Assembly: GCA_903828675.1 (NCBI GenBank)
Contig: CAIKND010000011.1
Span: forward strand, 1 to 62,984
Reading direction: 5' to 3'
DNA from: an uncultured Acidobacteriaceae bacterium
GTDB lineage: Bacteria; Acidobacteriota; Terriglobia; Terriglobales; Acidobacteriaceae
DNA: 62,984 bases
Below the pieces are notes generated by a model. The model searched no databases and was not told where the DNA came from. It worked only from the letters and a program-made list of their open reading frames with translations. Numbering within the stretch: position 1 is the stretch's first letter; the number at the start of each line of letters is the position of its first letter. Of the stretch, positions 8,258-17,512 are shown piece by piece. Position numbers and translations under genes: made by a program.

Positions 8258-10096
8258 CTATTCAAAGACTTCCCGCTCTTGCTGCTCCAGGGCTTCCATG
8301 GTGATGGCCTGGGTTGGGCAACGCTGGGCGCAGAGGCCGCAGCGAATGCACTTCTCTTCGTTCTTGATAATGGCCCCAGCCTGGCCCGCTTTGAGTTCGA
8401 CGGCAGGCACTCCATAGCGATGTTGAATCAAGGCATCGTAGCGGGCATCGCCGCTCACCTGCACCAGATCCACTAAGCGCAGGCAGTTCTCCGGGCATAC
8501 GTCCACACAGCCGGCGCACAGAATACACTTCGACCCATCGAAGATTGTGTTCACCTGGCAGTTGAGGCAGCGCTTCCCTTCGGCGCGACCCTGCTCCTCG
8601 CCAAATCCCAATTCCACTTCGGCGATGCCGATCCGCCGGTTGGCAGCCAGTACAGGCATCGTCTGCCGCGGTGTCGTGAGAAAGCCTCGAGGCATCTCCC
8701 AGTCAGGCAGAATGCGGAAGCGGCTAAGTACGGTCTTCTTCGTTTTGCCGCTGAGAAACACATGAATGGACCGTGCCGACTTGTGTCCGTTGGCCACAGC
8801 TTCAACCAGAATGCGCGGGCCGAAGGCCACGTCGCCACCGGCAAAAACGCCGGGAGCCGTAGTCATCAGGTTCTCGTCGATCTTGAGAATTCCACGCGGC
8901 GTCACCTGCACTCCCTCTTCACCGCTGAGGAACGAAAGGTCAGCCTGCTGGCCGATGGCCAGAATCACACTGTCGCACGGAATGATCTTTTCTTCGTCAC
9001 TGAATGCAGGGTTGAAGCGGCCATTCTCATCGAATACGGTGAGGCAGCGGCGAACTTTGAGACCTGTGACAACGCCATTCTCGCCGACAATCTCCTTGGG
9101 GCCCCACCCGTTTTCCACCGAAATACCTTCGTGTTCGGCCTCGTCCACTTCGCCTTTCCAGGCAGGCATCTGCGCACGCGACTCGAGGCTGACCAGTTCC
9201 ACTTCTTCCGCGCCTGAGCGCAAAGCCATACGGGCTGCGTCGAATGCCGGTTGCATGCCCTTGGCATCTTCATCCTGTTCCGCAAAATCTACTGATTCAT
9301 GCACCAGGCGAACAGCCGCACGCGCCACGTCGATGGCCACGTTGCCGCCGCCAACCACAACCACTCGCTTGCCCAGTTCAATCTCGAAGCCGAGGTTGAC
9401 GTTGATCAGGAAATCGATCCCGTTGTAGACACCGGCCAGATGCGCTCCCGGTATGTTCAGTTCGCGGCCCTTGTTCAACCCGGTGGCCAGCAGAACAGCG
9501 TCGAACTTCGATCGCAGTTCAGCAAAAGAGATGTCGCGACCCAGTGTCACGCGAGTGTGCAGCGTGACGCCCATCGCCAGAATATTATCCACTTCCATCT
9601 TGATAATTTCCCGCGGCAGGCGAAACTGCGGGATGCCAAGGTAGAGCATTCCGCCCGGAACCGGAGCGGACTCAAAAACTTCAACCGTATAGCCCAGCAA
9701 TGCCAGATCATGAGCGCAGGTAAGGCCGCAAACGCCGGCCCCCACAATTGCAATGCTCTTGCCGCGCTTCACGGGCGGAGGCAGCTTCTTCCGTGCCGGA
9801 TCGTGCCCCGTGCCCAGGTTGTGGCGATCGGTAGCGTAGCGCTTCAATGCGCAGATGGCGATCGGTTCGTCGATCTTTCCGCGTCGGCAGTTATCCTCGC
9901 AGGGATGCGCGCAGATGCGGCCCAGTACGTATGCGAAAGGATTAGGCGCTCGCGCAAGCAGGTACGCCTCCTCGTCCTTCGATATTCCAATGGCCTGAAC
10001 GTAGCGCCCGCATTCTGTATGGATCGGACAGGCAGCACGGCAAGGAATGTTCTTGTCGAAATATTCCTGGTCCGGGACCGTGATGGAATAGCGCAT
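8258..10096 (-). CDS. GltD-like FAD/NAD(P) oxidoreductase with C-terminal ferredoxin domain
   Basis: About 612 aa. The N-terminal GltD-type Fe-S region (CRAACPIHTECGRYVQ, then CAHPCEDNCRRG) is followed by an FAD Rossmann site (IAIVGAGVCGLTCAHDLA, about 115-135) and an NAD(P) site (VVVVGGGNVAIDVARAA, about 245). The C terminus has extra Cys clusters, CILCAGCVDVCPENC and CIRCGLCAQRCP, for two [4Fe-4S] centres. It looks soluble. By position it may feed electrons from NAD(P)H, or take them, in connection with the Rieske/b complex; this is inference. Start: ATG at 10096 behind GGGGGG; a GTG at 10108 is possible. Confidence 0.85.
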   Translation of the reverse strand: MRYSITVPDQEYFDKNIPCRAACPIHTECGRYVQAIGISKDEEAYLLARAPNPFAYVLGRICAHPCEDNCRRGKIDEPIAICALKRYATDRHNLGTGHDPARKKLPPPVKRGKSIAIVGAGVCGLTCAHDLALLGYTVEVFESAPVPGGMLYLGIPQFRLPREIIKMEVDNILAMGVTLHTRVTLGRDISFAELRSKFDAVLLATGLNKGRELNIPGAHLAGVYNGIDFLINVNLGFEIELGKRVVVVGGGNVAIDVARAAVRLVHESVDFAEQDEDAKGMQPAFDAARMALRSGAEEVELVSLESRAQMPAWKGEVDEAEHEGISVENGWGPKEIVGENGVVTGLKVRRCLTVFDENGRFNPAFSDEEKIIPCDSVILAIGQQADLSFLSGEEGVQVTPRGILKIDENLMTTAPGVFAGGDVAFGPRILVEAVANGHKSARSIHVFLSGKTKKTVLSRFRILPDWEMPRGFLTTPRQTMPVLAANRRIGIAEVELGFGEEQGRAEGKRCLNCQVNTIFDGSKCILCAGCVDVCPENCLRLVDLVQVSGDARYDALIQHRYGVPAVELKAGQAGAIIKNEEKCIRCGLCAQRCPTQAITMEALEQQEREVFE

Positions 10097-10179
10097 GCGT
10101 CCCCCCACTCTGGCAAATTGTCTAGATTTGCTTCAATCGATAATCGGTACTTGTGAGCATCAGCCTGTTCAAAAGTGAC

Positions 10180-10206
10180 CCGGCGAACGATCGTTCAGTT
10201 CGCCGG
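10180..10206 (-). repeat. Intra-operon hairpin
   Basis: Perfect 9-base inverted repeat (CCGGCGAAC at 10180-10188, complement at 10198-10206, 9-base loop) in the 166-base gap between the monohaem cytochrome and dehydrogenase genes. No T-run follows, so it could be an attenuator or an RNA-processing/stability element adjusting expression of the distal genes. Confidence 0.5.
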
Positions 10207-10262
10207 ACGGGAAACGAATGTGCCTATCTGGCAGACAAGGCAAATCTCGCCACGAAGAAACC

Positions 10263-10670
10263 TCAGTGCTGCTGAGCCTTCAGCTTTTCAATCTCTTCGT
10301 CGCTCAGTGCCTTGGAGAACGCCGAAGGATTTTTGTCCTTGCGGTTTTCCTGGTCATAAGCGAGGAACTCATAAATCGCCTTCCCTTGCGAATCGCTGAT
10401 ACCCGAGTTGGGCTTGTGCATCATGCGCTTCACATAGCGGCTCCACTCCGGCGCGGTCATGGTGGTGTTGATAGGCCGCGCGATCGTGTGGCACTTCGCG
10501 CATTTGTCCGCGAAGACCTTATATCCCTTCTGCTGGTCGGCGGGATAGCTTGATACGTTGATCTTGTCGGGCCCCTTATCTTGCGGGAGCGTAACGTTGC
10601 TGCTTTGCGCCGCAAGAAACAGCGGCATGGAAAGACCGACGACGGCGATGATGCGAATTGCCTTGTGCAT
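10263..10670 (-). CDS. Secreted monohaem cytochrome c-like protein
   Basis: 135 aa with a signal peptide (MHKAIRIIAVVGLSMPLFLAAQ) and one haem site, CAKCHTIARPINTT (about residue 58). The distal Met ligand may be in the KRMMHKPN segment. The ATG at 10670 is preferred over a GTG at 10691 because AAGGAG lies 8 bases before it. It sits 14 bases from the porin-like gene, so it is co-transcribed. It is likely a periplasmic electron carrier for the complex encoded downstream. Confidence 0.8.
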   Translation of the reverse strand: MHKAIRIIAVVGLSMPLFLAAQSSNVTLPQDKGPDKINVSSYPADQQKGYKVFADKCAKCHTIARPINTTMTAPEWSRYVKRMMHKPNSGISDSQGKAIYEFLAYDQENRKDKNPSAFSKALSDEEIEKLKAQQH

Positions 10671-10684
10671 TTTCCAGTCTCCTT

Positions 10685-11983
10685 TTACCACATGAATCGA
10701 AAATCAAGTTTGAACAGCTTGTCGGTCGTACCCAGAAGGGCGAGCGGATCTCCATCGTGTTCCTGATTGTAGGAGGCACGCACCACCACGTTGCCCAACG
10801 GCGTAAGCGCGTGTTCTGCACCGATGCCCCAGGCCCGTGTGTGCATGTTTGGTTGGGGCGTGATGCTGGCTGTCCCGCGATCGACGCGCGCCATGATCAC
10901 CGTTCCGGTCTTCAGGTAGTAGTCCGCCTCGCCGCGGAAGGTATTTGCGGTGTAGTGCTGCATGGGCGCGCCCTGCTCCCACTGCCAGTCATCCTGGCCG
11001 TGAATGAAACCGCCGAGTAGATCCAGTTTGTCAAAGAACAGGTAGTTGCCGAAGACGCCGGTGCGATAGAAGGTGGGGCGGAAAGTGAACTCATTGTCTG
11101 CCCCCGCATTCTGAACCTGGTCCTTTGACCCGCGGTAGAACATCGCCGTGACGCCACCATCGGGACCAAACCAGTAGTCGGCGTCAGCCCAGACGTCCTT
11201 GGAGTTCTTGGTCGAAGCGTTCAGGATTGCGTCACCATTGGCGTCCAATCCGTTGGTAACCTTGGCTGAGACAGCAAATATGTTCTTGAAGTAGTTCGAG
11301 GCCCAGGTGTAGCCCACATCCACGCCCACCGGGTGCTGATCGAGCGAGAAGCCTATGGGGTCACCCGCGGTAAGCGTGTAGGCGGGATCAGGAAACAGGT
11401 TATAGAACATGGCTGCCCGTGTTCCCTCGCCCTCCTGCATATGAATCTCGCCGCCCTTGACGAAGTAGCTGCTATTGGCCTTGCCGCCTGTCCAGACGCC
11501 GAAGCCCTGCTCCAGGCCGTTGCCGCCATCCTGATACATCTCATAGTGGCCGAAGTAAGAGAAGCCAGAATCCGGTACAGCCCCGGCGACAAAGAACGCG
11601 GCCTCATCCAGATTGAAGCTGGAGGTGGTTGAAGTGGCCGTCGGTGGCGTGTCACCGGTTTCCGCTATGTTCTTGTCGTCGGTGACGCTGGCCTGGAAGA
11701 GAATCGCAAATGAGTTTGTGAGGCTGAACTTGATGTCTTTGTCGAGCGCGCTGATCTTGGGCGCAGGCTTGGTTCCGTCCATCTCGTCCGGCGGCATGCG
11801 GTAGCCGAGACGCTTGAACATATAGCCGTTCTTGTTCAGCGCTGGCGGAATCGTGTGGCAGGTGTAACACTTCACACCGTATTTACGGGCAAAGGCTGGA
11901 ATTGCGTGCCCTGGCTGGGGCATCAGCAGGATTAAGCCGAGCACGAACAGAATGACTTTTGCGCCTGGTATCCAAAGTTTCAT
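10685..11983 (-). CDS. Outer-membrane beta-barrel-like protein with N-terminal haem c site
   Basis: 433 aa with a signal peptide ending near GHAIPAF and one CYTCH haem motif directly after it (GVKCYTCHTIPPALNKNGY). The rest alternates polar and aromatic residues in short strands (SYFGHYEMY; FRPTFYRTGVFGNYLFFDKLDLLGG) and ends in an aromatic pattern, LFKLDFRFMW, as in outer-membrane barrels. The ATG at 11983 follows AGGAG by 9 bases. It is first after the sigma-54-like promoter. A haem at the mouth of a barrel suggests electron exchange across the outer membrane, but this is inference. Confidence 0.7.
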   Translation of the reverse strand: MKLWIPGAKVILFVLGLILLMPQPGHAIPAFARKYGVKCYTCHTIPPALNKNGYMFKRLGYRMPPDEMDGTKPAPKISALDKDIKFSLTNSFAILFQASVTDDKNIAETGDTPPTATSTTSSFNLDEAAFFVAGAVPDSGFSYFGHYEMYQDGGNGLEQGFGVWTGGKANSSYFVKGGEIHMQEGEGTRAAMFYNLFPDPAYTLTAGDPIGFSLDQHPVGVDVGYTWASNYFKNIFAVSAKVTNGLDANGDAILNASTKNSKDVWADADYWFGPDGGVTAMFYRGSKDQVQNAGADNEFTFRPTFYRTGVFGNYLFFDKLDLLGGFIHGQDDWQWEQGAPMQHYTANTFRGEADYYLKTGTVIMARVDRGTASITPQPNMHTRAWGIGAEHALTPLGNVVVRASYNQEHDGDPLALLGTTDKLFKLDFRFMW

Positions 11984-12009
11984 GTGCGAGAACTCCTGCC
12001 TCGTTATCA

Positions 12010-12025
12010 AGCAATCGAGGAACCA
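12010..12025 (-). promoter_or_regulatory. Sigma-54-like promoter of the cytochrome operon
   Basis: The minus strand reads TGGTTCCTCGATTGCT. It has the invariant GG-N10-GC of -24/-12 promoters, with TTGCT at -12. Transcription would begin near 11999, just upstream of the AGGAG and the ATG at 11983. The -24 element is imperfect (TGGTTC for TGGCAC). The neighbouring NtrC-type regulator and two enhancer-like dyads upstream support the call. Confidence 0.65.
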
Positions 12026-12075
12026 AAGTGTGCTTCCTTTGCAATCAATCACTTGCCCGCGTACAGGTTAGAACC

Positions 12076-12093
12076 TGGGGATTTCATTCCCCA
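12076..12093. promoter_or_regulatory. Enhancer-like dyad 1 (proximal)
   Basis: TGGGGATTTCATTCCCCA is an 18-base dyad whose half sites match dyad 2 at 15 of 16 positions. Its centre is about 67 bp upstream of the sigma-54-like promoter centre. It overlaps the stop codon of the regulator gene. Confidence 0.6.
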
Positions 12094-13484
12094 AGTTCAA
12101 TGCCATCATGGGGAATGGATTCCCCATGATGCTGGTCTCTTTCTCGTCTCAGGAGGCTATAAAACGTCTTGCGATCCACTCCAGCCTCGCGCGCGGCCGC
12201 ACTTACATTTCCGCTGCAGCGGGCCAGGACAGCTTGCGCATAGGACTTCTCAAAGCAGGCTAGATGCTGCTCTCTGGCGTCTTTCCATGGCAGGGTTGAG
12301 AGGCTGCTGACCGCCTCCACCTGCGGGAAGTCCTCTTCAAGATCTTCCGGTTCCAGCACCCCGCCCGGATGAAGTGCCGTCAGCCTCTCGACCACGTTCT
12401 TGAGTTGGCGTACATTGCCCGGCCACCGCTGGCCCATAAGCGCATCATAGAATCGCGGCGAACCCGACAAGCTCTTGCCATAGCGCCGCGAAAACCGTTC
12501 CAGAAAAAAGCGCGCCAGATGCGGGATGTCCTCCCGCCGGTCCCGCAGTGGCGGCAGTTTCACCGTCACCACGCTCAGCCGATAGTAGAGTTCCTCTCGA
12601 AAGGTTCCAGCCTTGATCTTGGCCAAAAGGTCCTGGTTGGTCGCGCACAGAATACGGCACTCCACGCGCACCGGCGTTAGTCCGCCCAGGCGCCGCAAAA
12701 CACGCTCCTCAACAAAGCGAAACAGGCGCGTTTGCAGTTCAACACCCAAATCTCCGATTTCGTCCAGAAACAACGTACCGCCATCCGCCGATTCGATGAG
12801 TCCCTTTTTGGTTCGCTCCGCCCCGGTGAATGCGCCGCGCTCGTAGCCGAATAGCTCGCTTTCGATCAGAGACCCGGGCATGGCGCTGCACTCCACAGGA
12901 ACGAAAGGCCCATCCTTGCGCCGGCTCTGGTCATGAATGAAGCGGGCGGTCACTTCCTTGCCGGTTCCGCTCTCGCCCAGGATCATCACCGTAGCGTCAG
13001 TTGCCGCCGCACGCCTGCATTTTTCCACCTGGTCAAGCATGGCCGTGCTGCGGCTTTGTGCCGCATCGGCTTCTCCGAGCGCCTCGAGCCTGCCCTTAAG
13101 CTCCTCGACCTGGTGCTCAAGTCGCGCATGGGAGAGCGCCCGCTTTACAACCAGCAACAGGTCTTCGCGCTTGAAGGGCTTTTGCAGATAATCGAAGGCG
13201 CCATCGCGCATGGCCAGTACCGCGCTCTCCACTGAGCCGAAGGCAGTGAGAAAGACGATAGGAAGCCCCGGATGGACTTCATGCAGACGGGCAAAGACTT
13301 CTTCGCCGGACATGCCCGGCATGCGCACATCCAGCAATACCAGGTCGGGGGGGTTCGCCAGGCATTCAGCCAGGCCCTTGACGGGATCTACGCAAACGGA
13401 CACGTTGACGCCGGGGGAGCGCAACATGCGCTGGATGTTTTCTCCCAGCGCCGCTTCGTCGTCAATCACCAGAATACGGCTCAC
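12084..13484 (-). CDS. Sigma-54-dependent response regulator (NtrC family)
   Basis: 466 aa. The receiver domain (1-120) has acidic DDE at 8-10 and the phosphoacceptor Asp in LVLLDVRMPG (about 52). The AAA+ domain (about 150-375) has Walker A GESGTGKE, the sigma-54 contact loop GAFTGAE and Walker B GGTLFLDEIGD. The C-terminal Fis-type helix-turn-helix is VSAAAREAGVDRKTFYSLL. It overlaps the kinase gene by 4 bases (ATGA type). The target is probably the cytochrome operon starting 100 bases downstream, because dyads and a -24/-12 promoter lie between them. Confidence 0.93.
   Translation of the reverse strand: MSRILVIDDEAALGENIQRMLRSPGVNVSVCVDPVKGLAECLANPPDLVLLDVRMPGMSGEEVFARLHEVHPGLPIVFLTAFGSVESAVLAMRDGAFDYLQKPFKREDLLLVVKRALSHARLEHQVEELKGRLEALGEADAAQSRSTAMLDQVEKCRRAAATDATVMILGESGTGKEVTARFIHDQSRRKDGPFVPVECSAMPGSLIESELFGYERGAFTGAERTKKGLIESADGGTLFLDEIGDLGVELQTRLFRFVEERVLRRLGGLTPVRVECRILCATNQDLLAKIKAGTFREELYYRLSVVTVKLPPLRDRREDIPHLARFFLERFSRRYGKSLSGSPRFYDALMGQRWPGNVRQLKNVVERLTALHPGGVLEPEDLEEDFPQVEAVSSLSTLPWKDAREQHLACFEKSYAQAVLARCSGNVSAAAREAGVDRKTFYSLLRRERDQHHGESIPHDGIELGE
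12109..12126. promoter_or_regulatory. Enhancer-like dyad 2 (distal)
   Basis: TGGGGAATGGATTCCCCA is perfectly symmetrical, and the symmetry extends to 12104-12131 (13-base arms around GG). Its centre is 33 bp, about three helical turns, from dyad 1, so both would face the same side. It lies inside the last codons of the regulator gene. Paired dyads are what NtrC-type activators normally bind. Confidence 0.65.
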
Positions 13485-14557
13485 TCAGATGCTCCTCCGG
13501 CAAACCAGTGGTACGGCTGGCCGCGCGTAAATCGTGCTGGTGGCAACTCGACGACAAAACTGGCCCCGCCTCCGTCCCGGACCTCATAGCGGATGCGGCC
13601 ATCATACATATCCAGCAAGCTGGCCGCCAGAAACAGTCCCAGCCCTAGCCGTTCCCGTCCCGAACTGTGTGATATGAACGGCTCAAACAGATGCTCTCGA
13701 ATGTCCTCAGGAACGCCCGGCCCGTTGTCTTCAATCCGAACCACTACTCTTACCCCGGCCGTGCGATAGGGTTCAAGGCGTACCCAGATCACGCCCTCCT
13801 CTTGTCCCTTCAATGCCTCCAGCGCATTGCTCAGCAAGCCTCGAACTACTTCGCCGATCACATGTTCAGGCACGTCCACCAGCGGGGCTTCGGCAATCTC
13901 TTCTATCAGGCTCACAGCGTGACTCTTAGCCGTTGGACGTAGAGCAGCAAGCGCTTCTTCCAGAGCCTGCTGCGGAATCGATGCCTCAAAGACCTCTCCG
14001 CCACGTTCGCGCCGCAAGGCCTGCAGCAGCGTTCGGGCAATGTTGCCCATATAGCGCGTCTCTTTGAGCATCTGGTCCAGATCAACGCACAGGGCGGCAT
14101 CCTCTTTGCGCTCGTCGAGCAGCACCTCGATCCGGCCCGCCACTATCGCCAGCGGATTATTGAACTCGTGCATGAAGCCTGCGGTGAACTGGCCCAGAAG
14201 CGTAAGTTGGTGGCTCAGGCGTGCCTGCCGGTCGGCGGCCTGCAACTCCTCGCGCAGGCGGGCCGTGCGAAAGCGGACCGTATCGAGTTGCAATTTCAGT
14301 TGCTCGGTGTTTTCCTCGGCCCTGGCCGCACGCGAAAGCAGGCGATTCCTCTGCCTGCTCATGAAAAGCAGAGTAGGAATAGGCGCAATAATGACGGCAA
14401 AAAGGAAGATCAGGGTTCTGGCCGGTCCAGAGGCAGGCAGAATCCAGAAGGCAATACCCAGCAAGGGCAAAGCCCATGCCCCGCTTGCCCAAAGCACAAT
14501 GCGCCCCCCCGCTCGGGCGGGATTAGGGTCTCCGACTTTCATTTGCTGTGCTGTCAT
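13481..14557 (-). CDS. Membrane sensor histidine kinase
   Basis: 358 aa from the ATG at 14557 (an upstream start at 14596 is possible). Two membrane helices lie near residues 18-65 with almost no periplasmic loop, so it probably senses a membrane or cytoplasmic signal such as quinone or redox state rather than an external ligand. A coiled coil (about 75-125) leads to the H-box FMHEFNNPLAIVAGR. The N, G1 and G2 boxes are LLSNALEAL, EDNGPGVPE and GLGLFLA. It is translationally coupled to its NtrC-type partner. Confidence 0.9.
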   Translation of the reverse strand: MTAQQMKVGDPNPARAGGRIVLWASGAWALPLLGIAFWILPASGPARTLIFLFAVIIAPIPTLLFMSRQRNRLLSRAARAEENTEQLKLQLDTVRFRTARLREELQAADRQARLSHQLTLLGQFTAGFMHEFNNPLAIVAGRIEVLLDERKEDAALCVDLDQMLKETRYMGNIARTLLQALRRERGGEVFEASIPQQALEEALAALRPTAKSHAVSLIEEIAEAPLVDVPEHVIGEVVRGLLSNALEALKGQEEGVIWVRLEPYRTAGVRVVVRIEDNGPGVPEDIREHLFEPFISHSSGRERLGLGLFLAASLLDMYDGRIRYEVRDGGGASFVVELPPARFTRGQPYHWFAGGASE

Positions 14558-14691
14558 ACCGCTCAAGTGTAGTACTTCGAGCGGATTGGGCAACAACCAG
14601 ACACCGACCCGGTTGCACGCGCCAGAAGATTCAGGATCTACTTCGCCCGGTCAACCAAATGCGCACCATGTGGGTCTCAATCGCGGCCTCA

Positions 14692-15477
14692 CTACCCCTG
14701 CACGACCTGAGTGTAATAGTGCTGCGTGATTTTTCTTCCCGATGCACCATATCTTGGCGCATGCCAGATGCCCAACTTATGCCCAACAAAATCAGCAGTG
14801 GTGGCCAGCACTCCCAGGCCGTACTGCACGCTGCGCCTGAAGTTGATGGAAGAGGCTTCTTCAAAGTACTTGGTCGGACACGAGATTTCACCTATTTGAA
14901 AGCCGAACATGACGGCCTGAGCGATCATCTGGTTGTCGAAGACGAAATCATCAGAGTTCTCGAGCAGCGGAAGAGTCTCCAGCAACTCTCGTGAGAACGC
15001 CCGAAACCCGGTGTGGTACTCCGACAGCTTTACACCGAGAAACACATTTTGAAACGCCGTAAGCAGCCGGTTGGCTACGTATTTGTAGAACGGCATTCCG
15101 CCCTTCAGCGCGCCAGCCCCCAGGATGCGTGATCCGAGGACCATGTCATAGACTCCACTGGCGACCATGCCTGCCATTGCGGGAACCAGCGACGGCGTGT
15201 ACTGGTAATCGGGATGCACCATGACTACAATGTCCGCCCCTGCGGCCAACGCCTCGCGGTAGCAGGTTTGCTGGTTTCGCCCGTAGCCGTAGTTGGCGTC
15301 GTGAATGAATGTCAGTACACCGAGTTTCTTTGAGAGAGCCGCGGTCTGATCCTTGCTGGAATCGTCCACGAGAATCTTGATGTCCACCACGTCGGACAAT
15401 TCCCGGACCGTCTTCTCGAGCGTCTTTTCGGCGTTGTAGGCCGGCATCACAACCGCAATTCGTTTTCCGTTGATCAT
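14692..15477 (-). CDS. GT2-family glycosyltransferase (polyprenyl-phosphate type)
   Basis: 261 aa with a GT-A fold: [20 protein letters not shown] at the N terminus, DDSSKDQT, and the DxD-like metal site HPDYQYTP, followed by [10 protein letters not shown], as in dolichol-phosphate mannose synthase-like enzymes. There is no clear membrane segment at the C terminus. The ATG at 15477 follows AGGAG by 8 bases. It is paired with the GT-C-like membrane protein upstream on the same strand, suggesting that it loads a lipid-linked sugar which the partner transfers. Confidence 0.85.
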   Translation of the reverse strand: MINGKRIAVVMPAYNAEKTLEKTVRELSDVVDIKILVDDSSKDQTAALSKKLGVLTFIHDANYGYGRNQQTCYREALAAGADIVVMVHPDYQYTPSLVPAMAGMVASGVYDMVLGSRILGAGALKGGMPFYKYVANRLLTAFQNVFLGVKLSEYHTGFRAFSRELLETLPLLENSDDFVFDNQMIAQAVMFGFQIGEISCPTKYFEEASSINFRRSVQYGLGVLATTADFVGHKLGIWHAPRYGASGRKITQHYYTQVVQG

Positions 15478-15526
15478 GGTACTAACTCCTGACAAGGCTC
15501 ATTCATGTACTAAACTCGCAACCGAA

Positions 15527-17278
15527 TTACCGCAAGGCCAGGGCCGGCTGCTGCGCGGCCGAAATGGGCGTTACTGTCGCCGGCGTCGCATCCGGCTCCA
15601 CCAGCCAGACCTTGCGCTCCGGGTAGTAATGCATTAACTCCAAATTATTGGCTGAATCCATCTCTCTTGCCCATACGACTTTGGAACCATCGATGTCGGC
15701 AACGTTGTAGACCCACTCCTCCAGCGGATTGTGCTCGGCTGAATAGCGAACAAGCACCAATTGGCTTCCGGGGAGCTGTTCCAGGCGGGCTTCCATCTGC
15801 GCCCGCTCCTCGCCAAAATGTTCCGGGCCATACCACATGCCCGACCATTTTGCCGCCGGCCATTCGCCCACCTGCAGATTGAGCGGGGTGGCAAATAGCC
15901 TGAGCCCCGCCATTACGAAGCAGACTATGACCGTAAGCCGCACCAGCGCACCGCCGACGGGTTTACCCTCGGGACTCCATAGCCGGAGGTGGCGCATGGC
16001 CTGCAATCCGATCGCATAAAACACGGCCGTGAACGGCGCCAGGTAATGAGGAATAAGGAAGATCTCGATCACCATCCCGGCCATCAACACCAGAAGGCAG
16101 AGGACAAGAAAGCGGATGCGTCGATCAAGCAGCGCCCTGCGGAACATAATGAGGGGAAGCAACAGCGCGATGCCCGCAAAAAACCGGATCGTTATCATCG
16201 ACTTCATCAGAAGCGTTGGAATGAACTTCGACCAGCTATGAGTTTTGGTGAAGGCCTTGAGTTCGCTTTCGTAATAGAACTTCCTCATCGCCTCATGCCG
16301 ATAATGCGGCTCAGGACGCGCCTTCTGCCAAACAAAATAGGGTGCCATGGCGTATGCAGCGCGATTCACCGTGTAGGGCAGAGTCGTGGGGCTGCCAAAG
16401 GCGCGATAGTTGTAATAGCCGAACCATGCGAGTGCCGCAACAACCAACGCCAACGGAGCAGCAGCTCGCCTCAGCAATATCGCTGGACTCGGCCGGCCCT
16501 TTCCGTAAATCGCCCAATGCCCCAGAACGGCCGCCACCGGCAGACATAGCAACATGCCTTCGTAGGGGCGCGTGAGTGCGAGAAGAATGATGCCCGCCGC
16601 CATCAGCAGGCCATAGCGAAACCGTGCAGTCTTCATCAGGCGCGGCAGCGCACCCAGCACCAGCGCCCCACCTAGGCCCGTAATGAGCCCCGCGCCGGTG
16701 TAGGTGTTAATCCAATAGCTGAAGAGGCCCAGGCGCAATATCGCCAGAACGCCACCAAGCAGCGCCCAGGTTGGAGGCAGCCACGCCTGCAGCATCCAGC
16801 AAACAGCCGCGCACATGAGCGCGCTCACGCACAGAATCCCGAACCACGGACTGCCGAATAGCACCTTGCCGGCCGCCATCACCAATCCCTGCGCCGGAAA
16901 GTACATGGACATGTAGGTCGGCTGCATGGTGATGTGAATGCTCTCGAAGTGGGTCCACATCACGGGCGTCGGATTGGTCAAGCGGCCATGCGCAAAAGTG
17001 TCGGCCGCCAACAGATTGCTAAAATCGTCGGGGGCGAAAGGGAGTGGAACCGGGAAAAGAGGGAGAATCGCAAGGCGCAGCAGAAATGCGGTCAAACCCA
17101 CTGAAGCGACCGCCCAGCCCTGGCTGCGCGCCAGCCGTCCAAACAAGTTCTCGATCCGCGTGAACCAGGCGATGCCAAGCCGGGGCCAGGCAAACGCCGT
17201 CGCGATCGCAATCGCTGTCAGGCAGCCTTCAATCAGCAGAAGTGACGAGTCGTTTTGTGACGCGGAAGGCAGAAGCAT
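15527..17278 (-). CDS. GT-C-like polytopic membrane glycosyltransferase
   Basis: About 583 aa with 10-12 hydrophobic helices. The first periplasmic loop has LPFAPDDFSNLLAADTF, whose paired Asp resemble the catalytic acidic motif of GT-C enzymes (ArnT/PMT type) using polyprenyl-phosphate sugars. The last 130 residues are a soluble periplasmic tail. The start is uncertain (ATG 17278, or an upstream start at 17320). It lies 49 bases upstream of the GT2 gene and is probably co-transcribed with it. Substrate unknown. Confidence 0.65.
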   Translation of the reverse strand: MLLPSASQNDSSLLLIEGCLTAIAIATAFAWPRLGIAWFTRIENLFGRLARSQGWAVASVGLTAFLLRLAILPLFPVPLPFAPDDFSNLLAADTFAHGRLTNPTPVMWTHFESIHITMQPTYMSMYFPAQGLVMAAGKVLFGSPWFGILCVSALMCAAVCWMLQAWLPPTWALLGGVLAILRLGLFSYWINTYTGAGLITGLGGALVLGALPRLMKTARFRYGLLMAAGIILLALTRPYEGMLLCLPVAAVLGHWAIYGKGRPSPAILLRRAAAPLALVVAALAWFGYYNYRAFGSPTTLPYTVNRAAYAMAPYFVWQKARPEPHYRHEAMRKFYYESELKAFTKTHSWSKFIPTLLMKSMITIRFFAGIALLLPLIMFRRALLDRRIRFLVLCLLVLMAGMVIEIFLIPHYLAPFTAVFYAIGLQAMRHLRLWSPEGKPVGGALVRLTVIVCFVMAGLRLFATPLNLQVGEWPAAKWSGMWYGPEHFGEERAQMEARLEQLPGSQLVLVRYSAEHNPLEEWVYNVADIDGSKVVWAREMDSANNLELMHYYPERKVWLVEPDATPATVTPISAAQQPALALR

Positions 17279-17512
17279 GACGACTCTTATTCCGTGACCA
17301 AGTTGAGAGCCCCTCGCCAATAGTCAAGCAGACGAGACCGTGTCCCAGCCTGGTTCAAGGCGCGATATGCAGACCGAGTCGGCATCCCTGCCATCTGAAC
17401 ACGAGTAGAACAATAGGGGAGAGTACGTGTCGGCAATTGCCTTGCCCCACGCAGCTCTCCCGCAAAACGACGAATCCATTTGACTGCGCCCCCCTGACAT
17501 CTTGGTGTGGGA

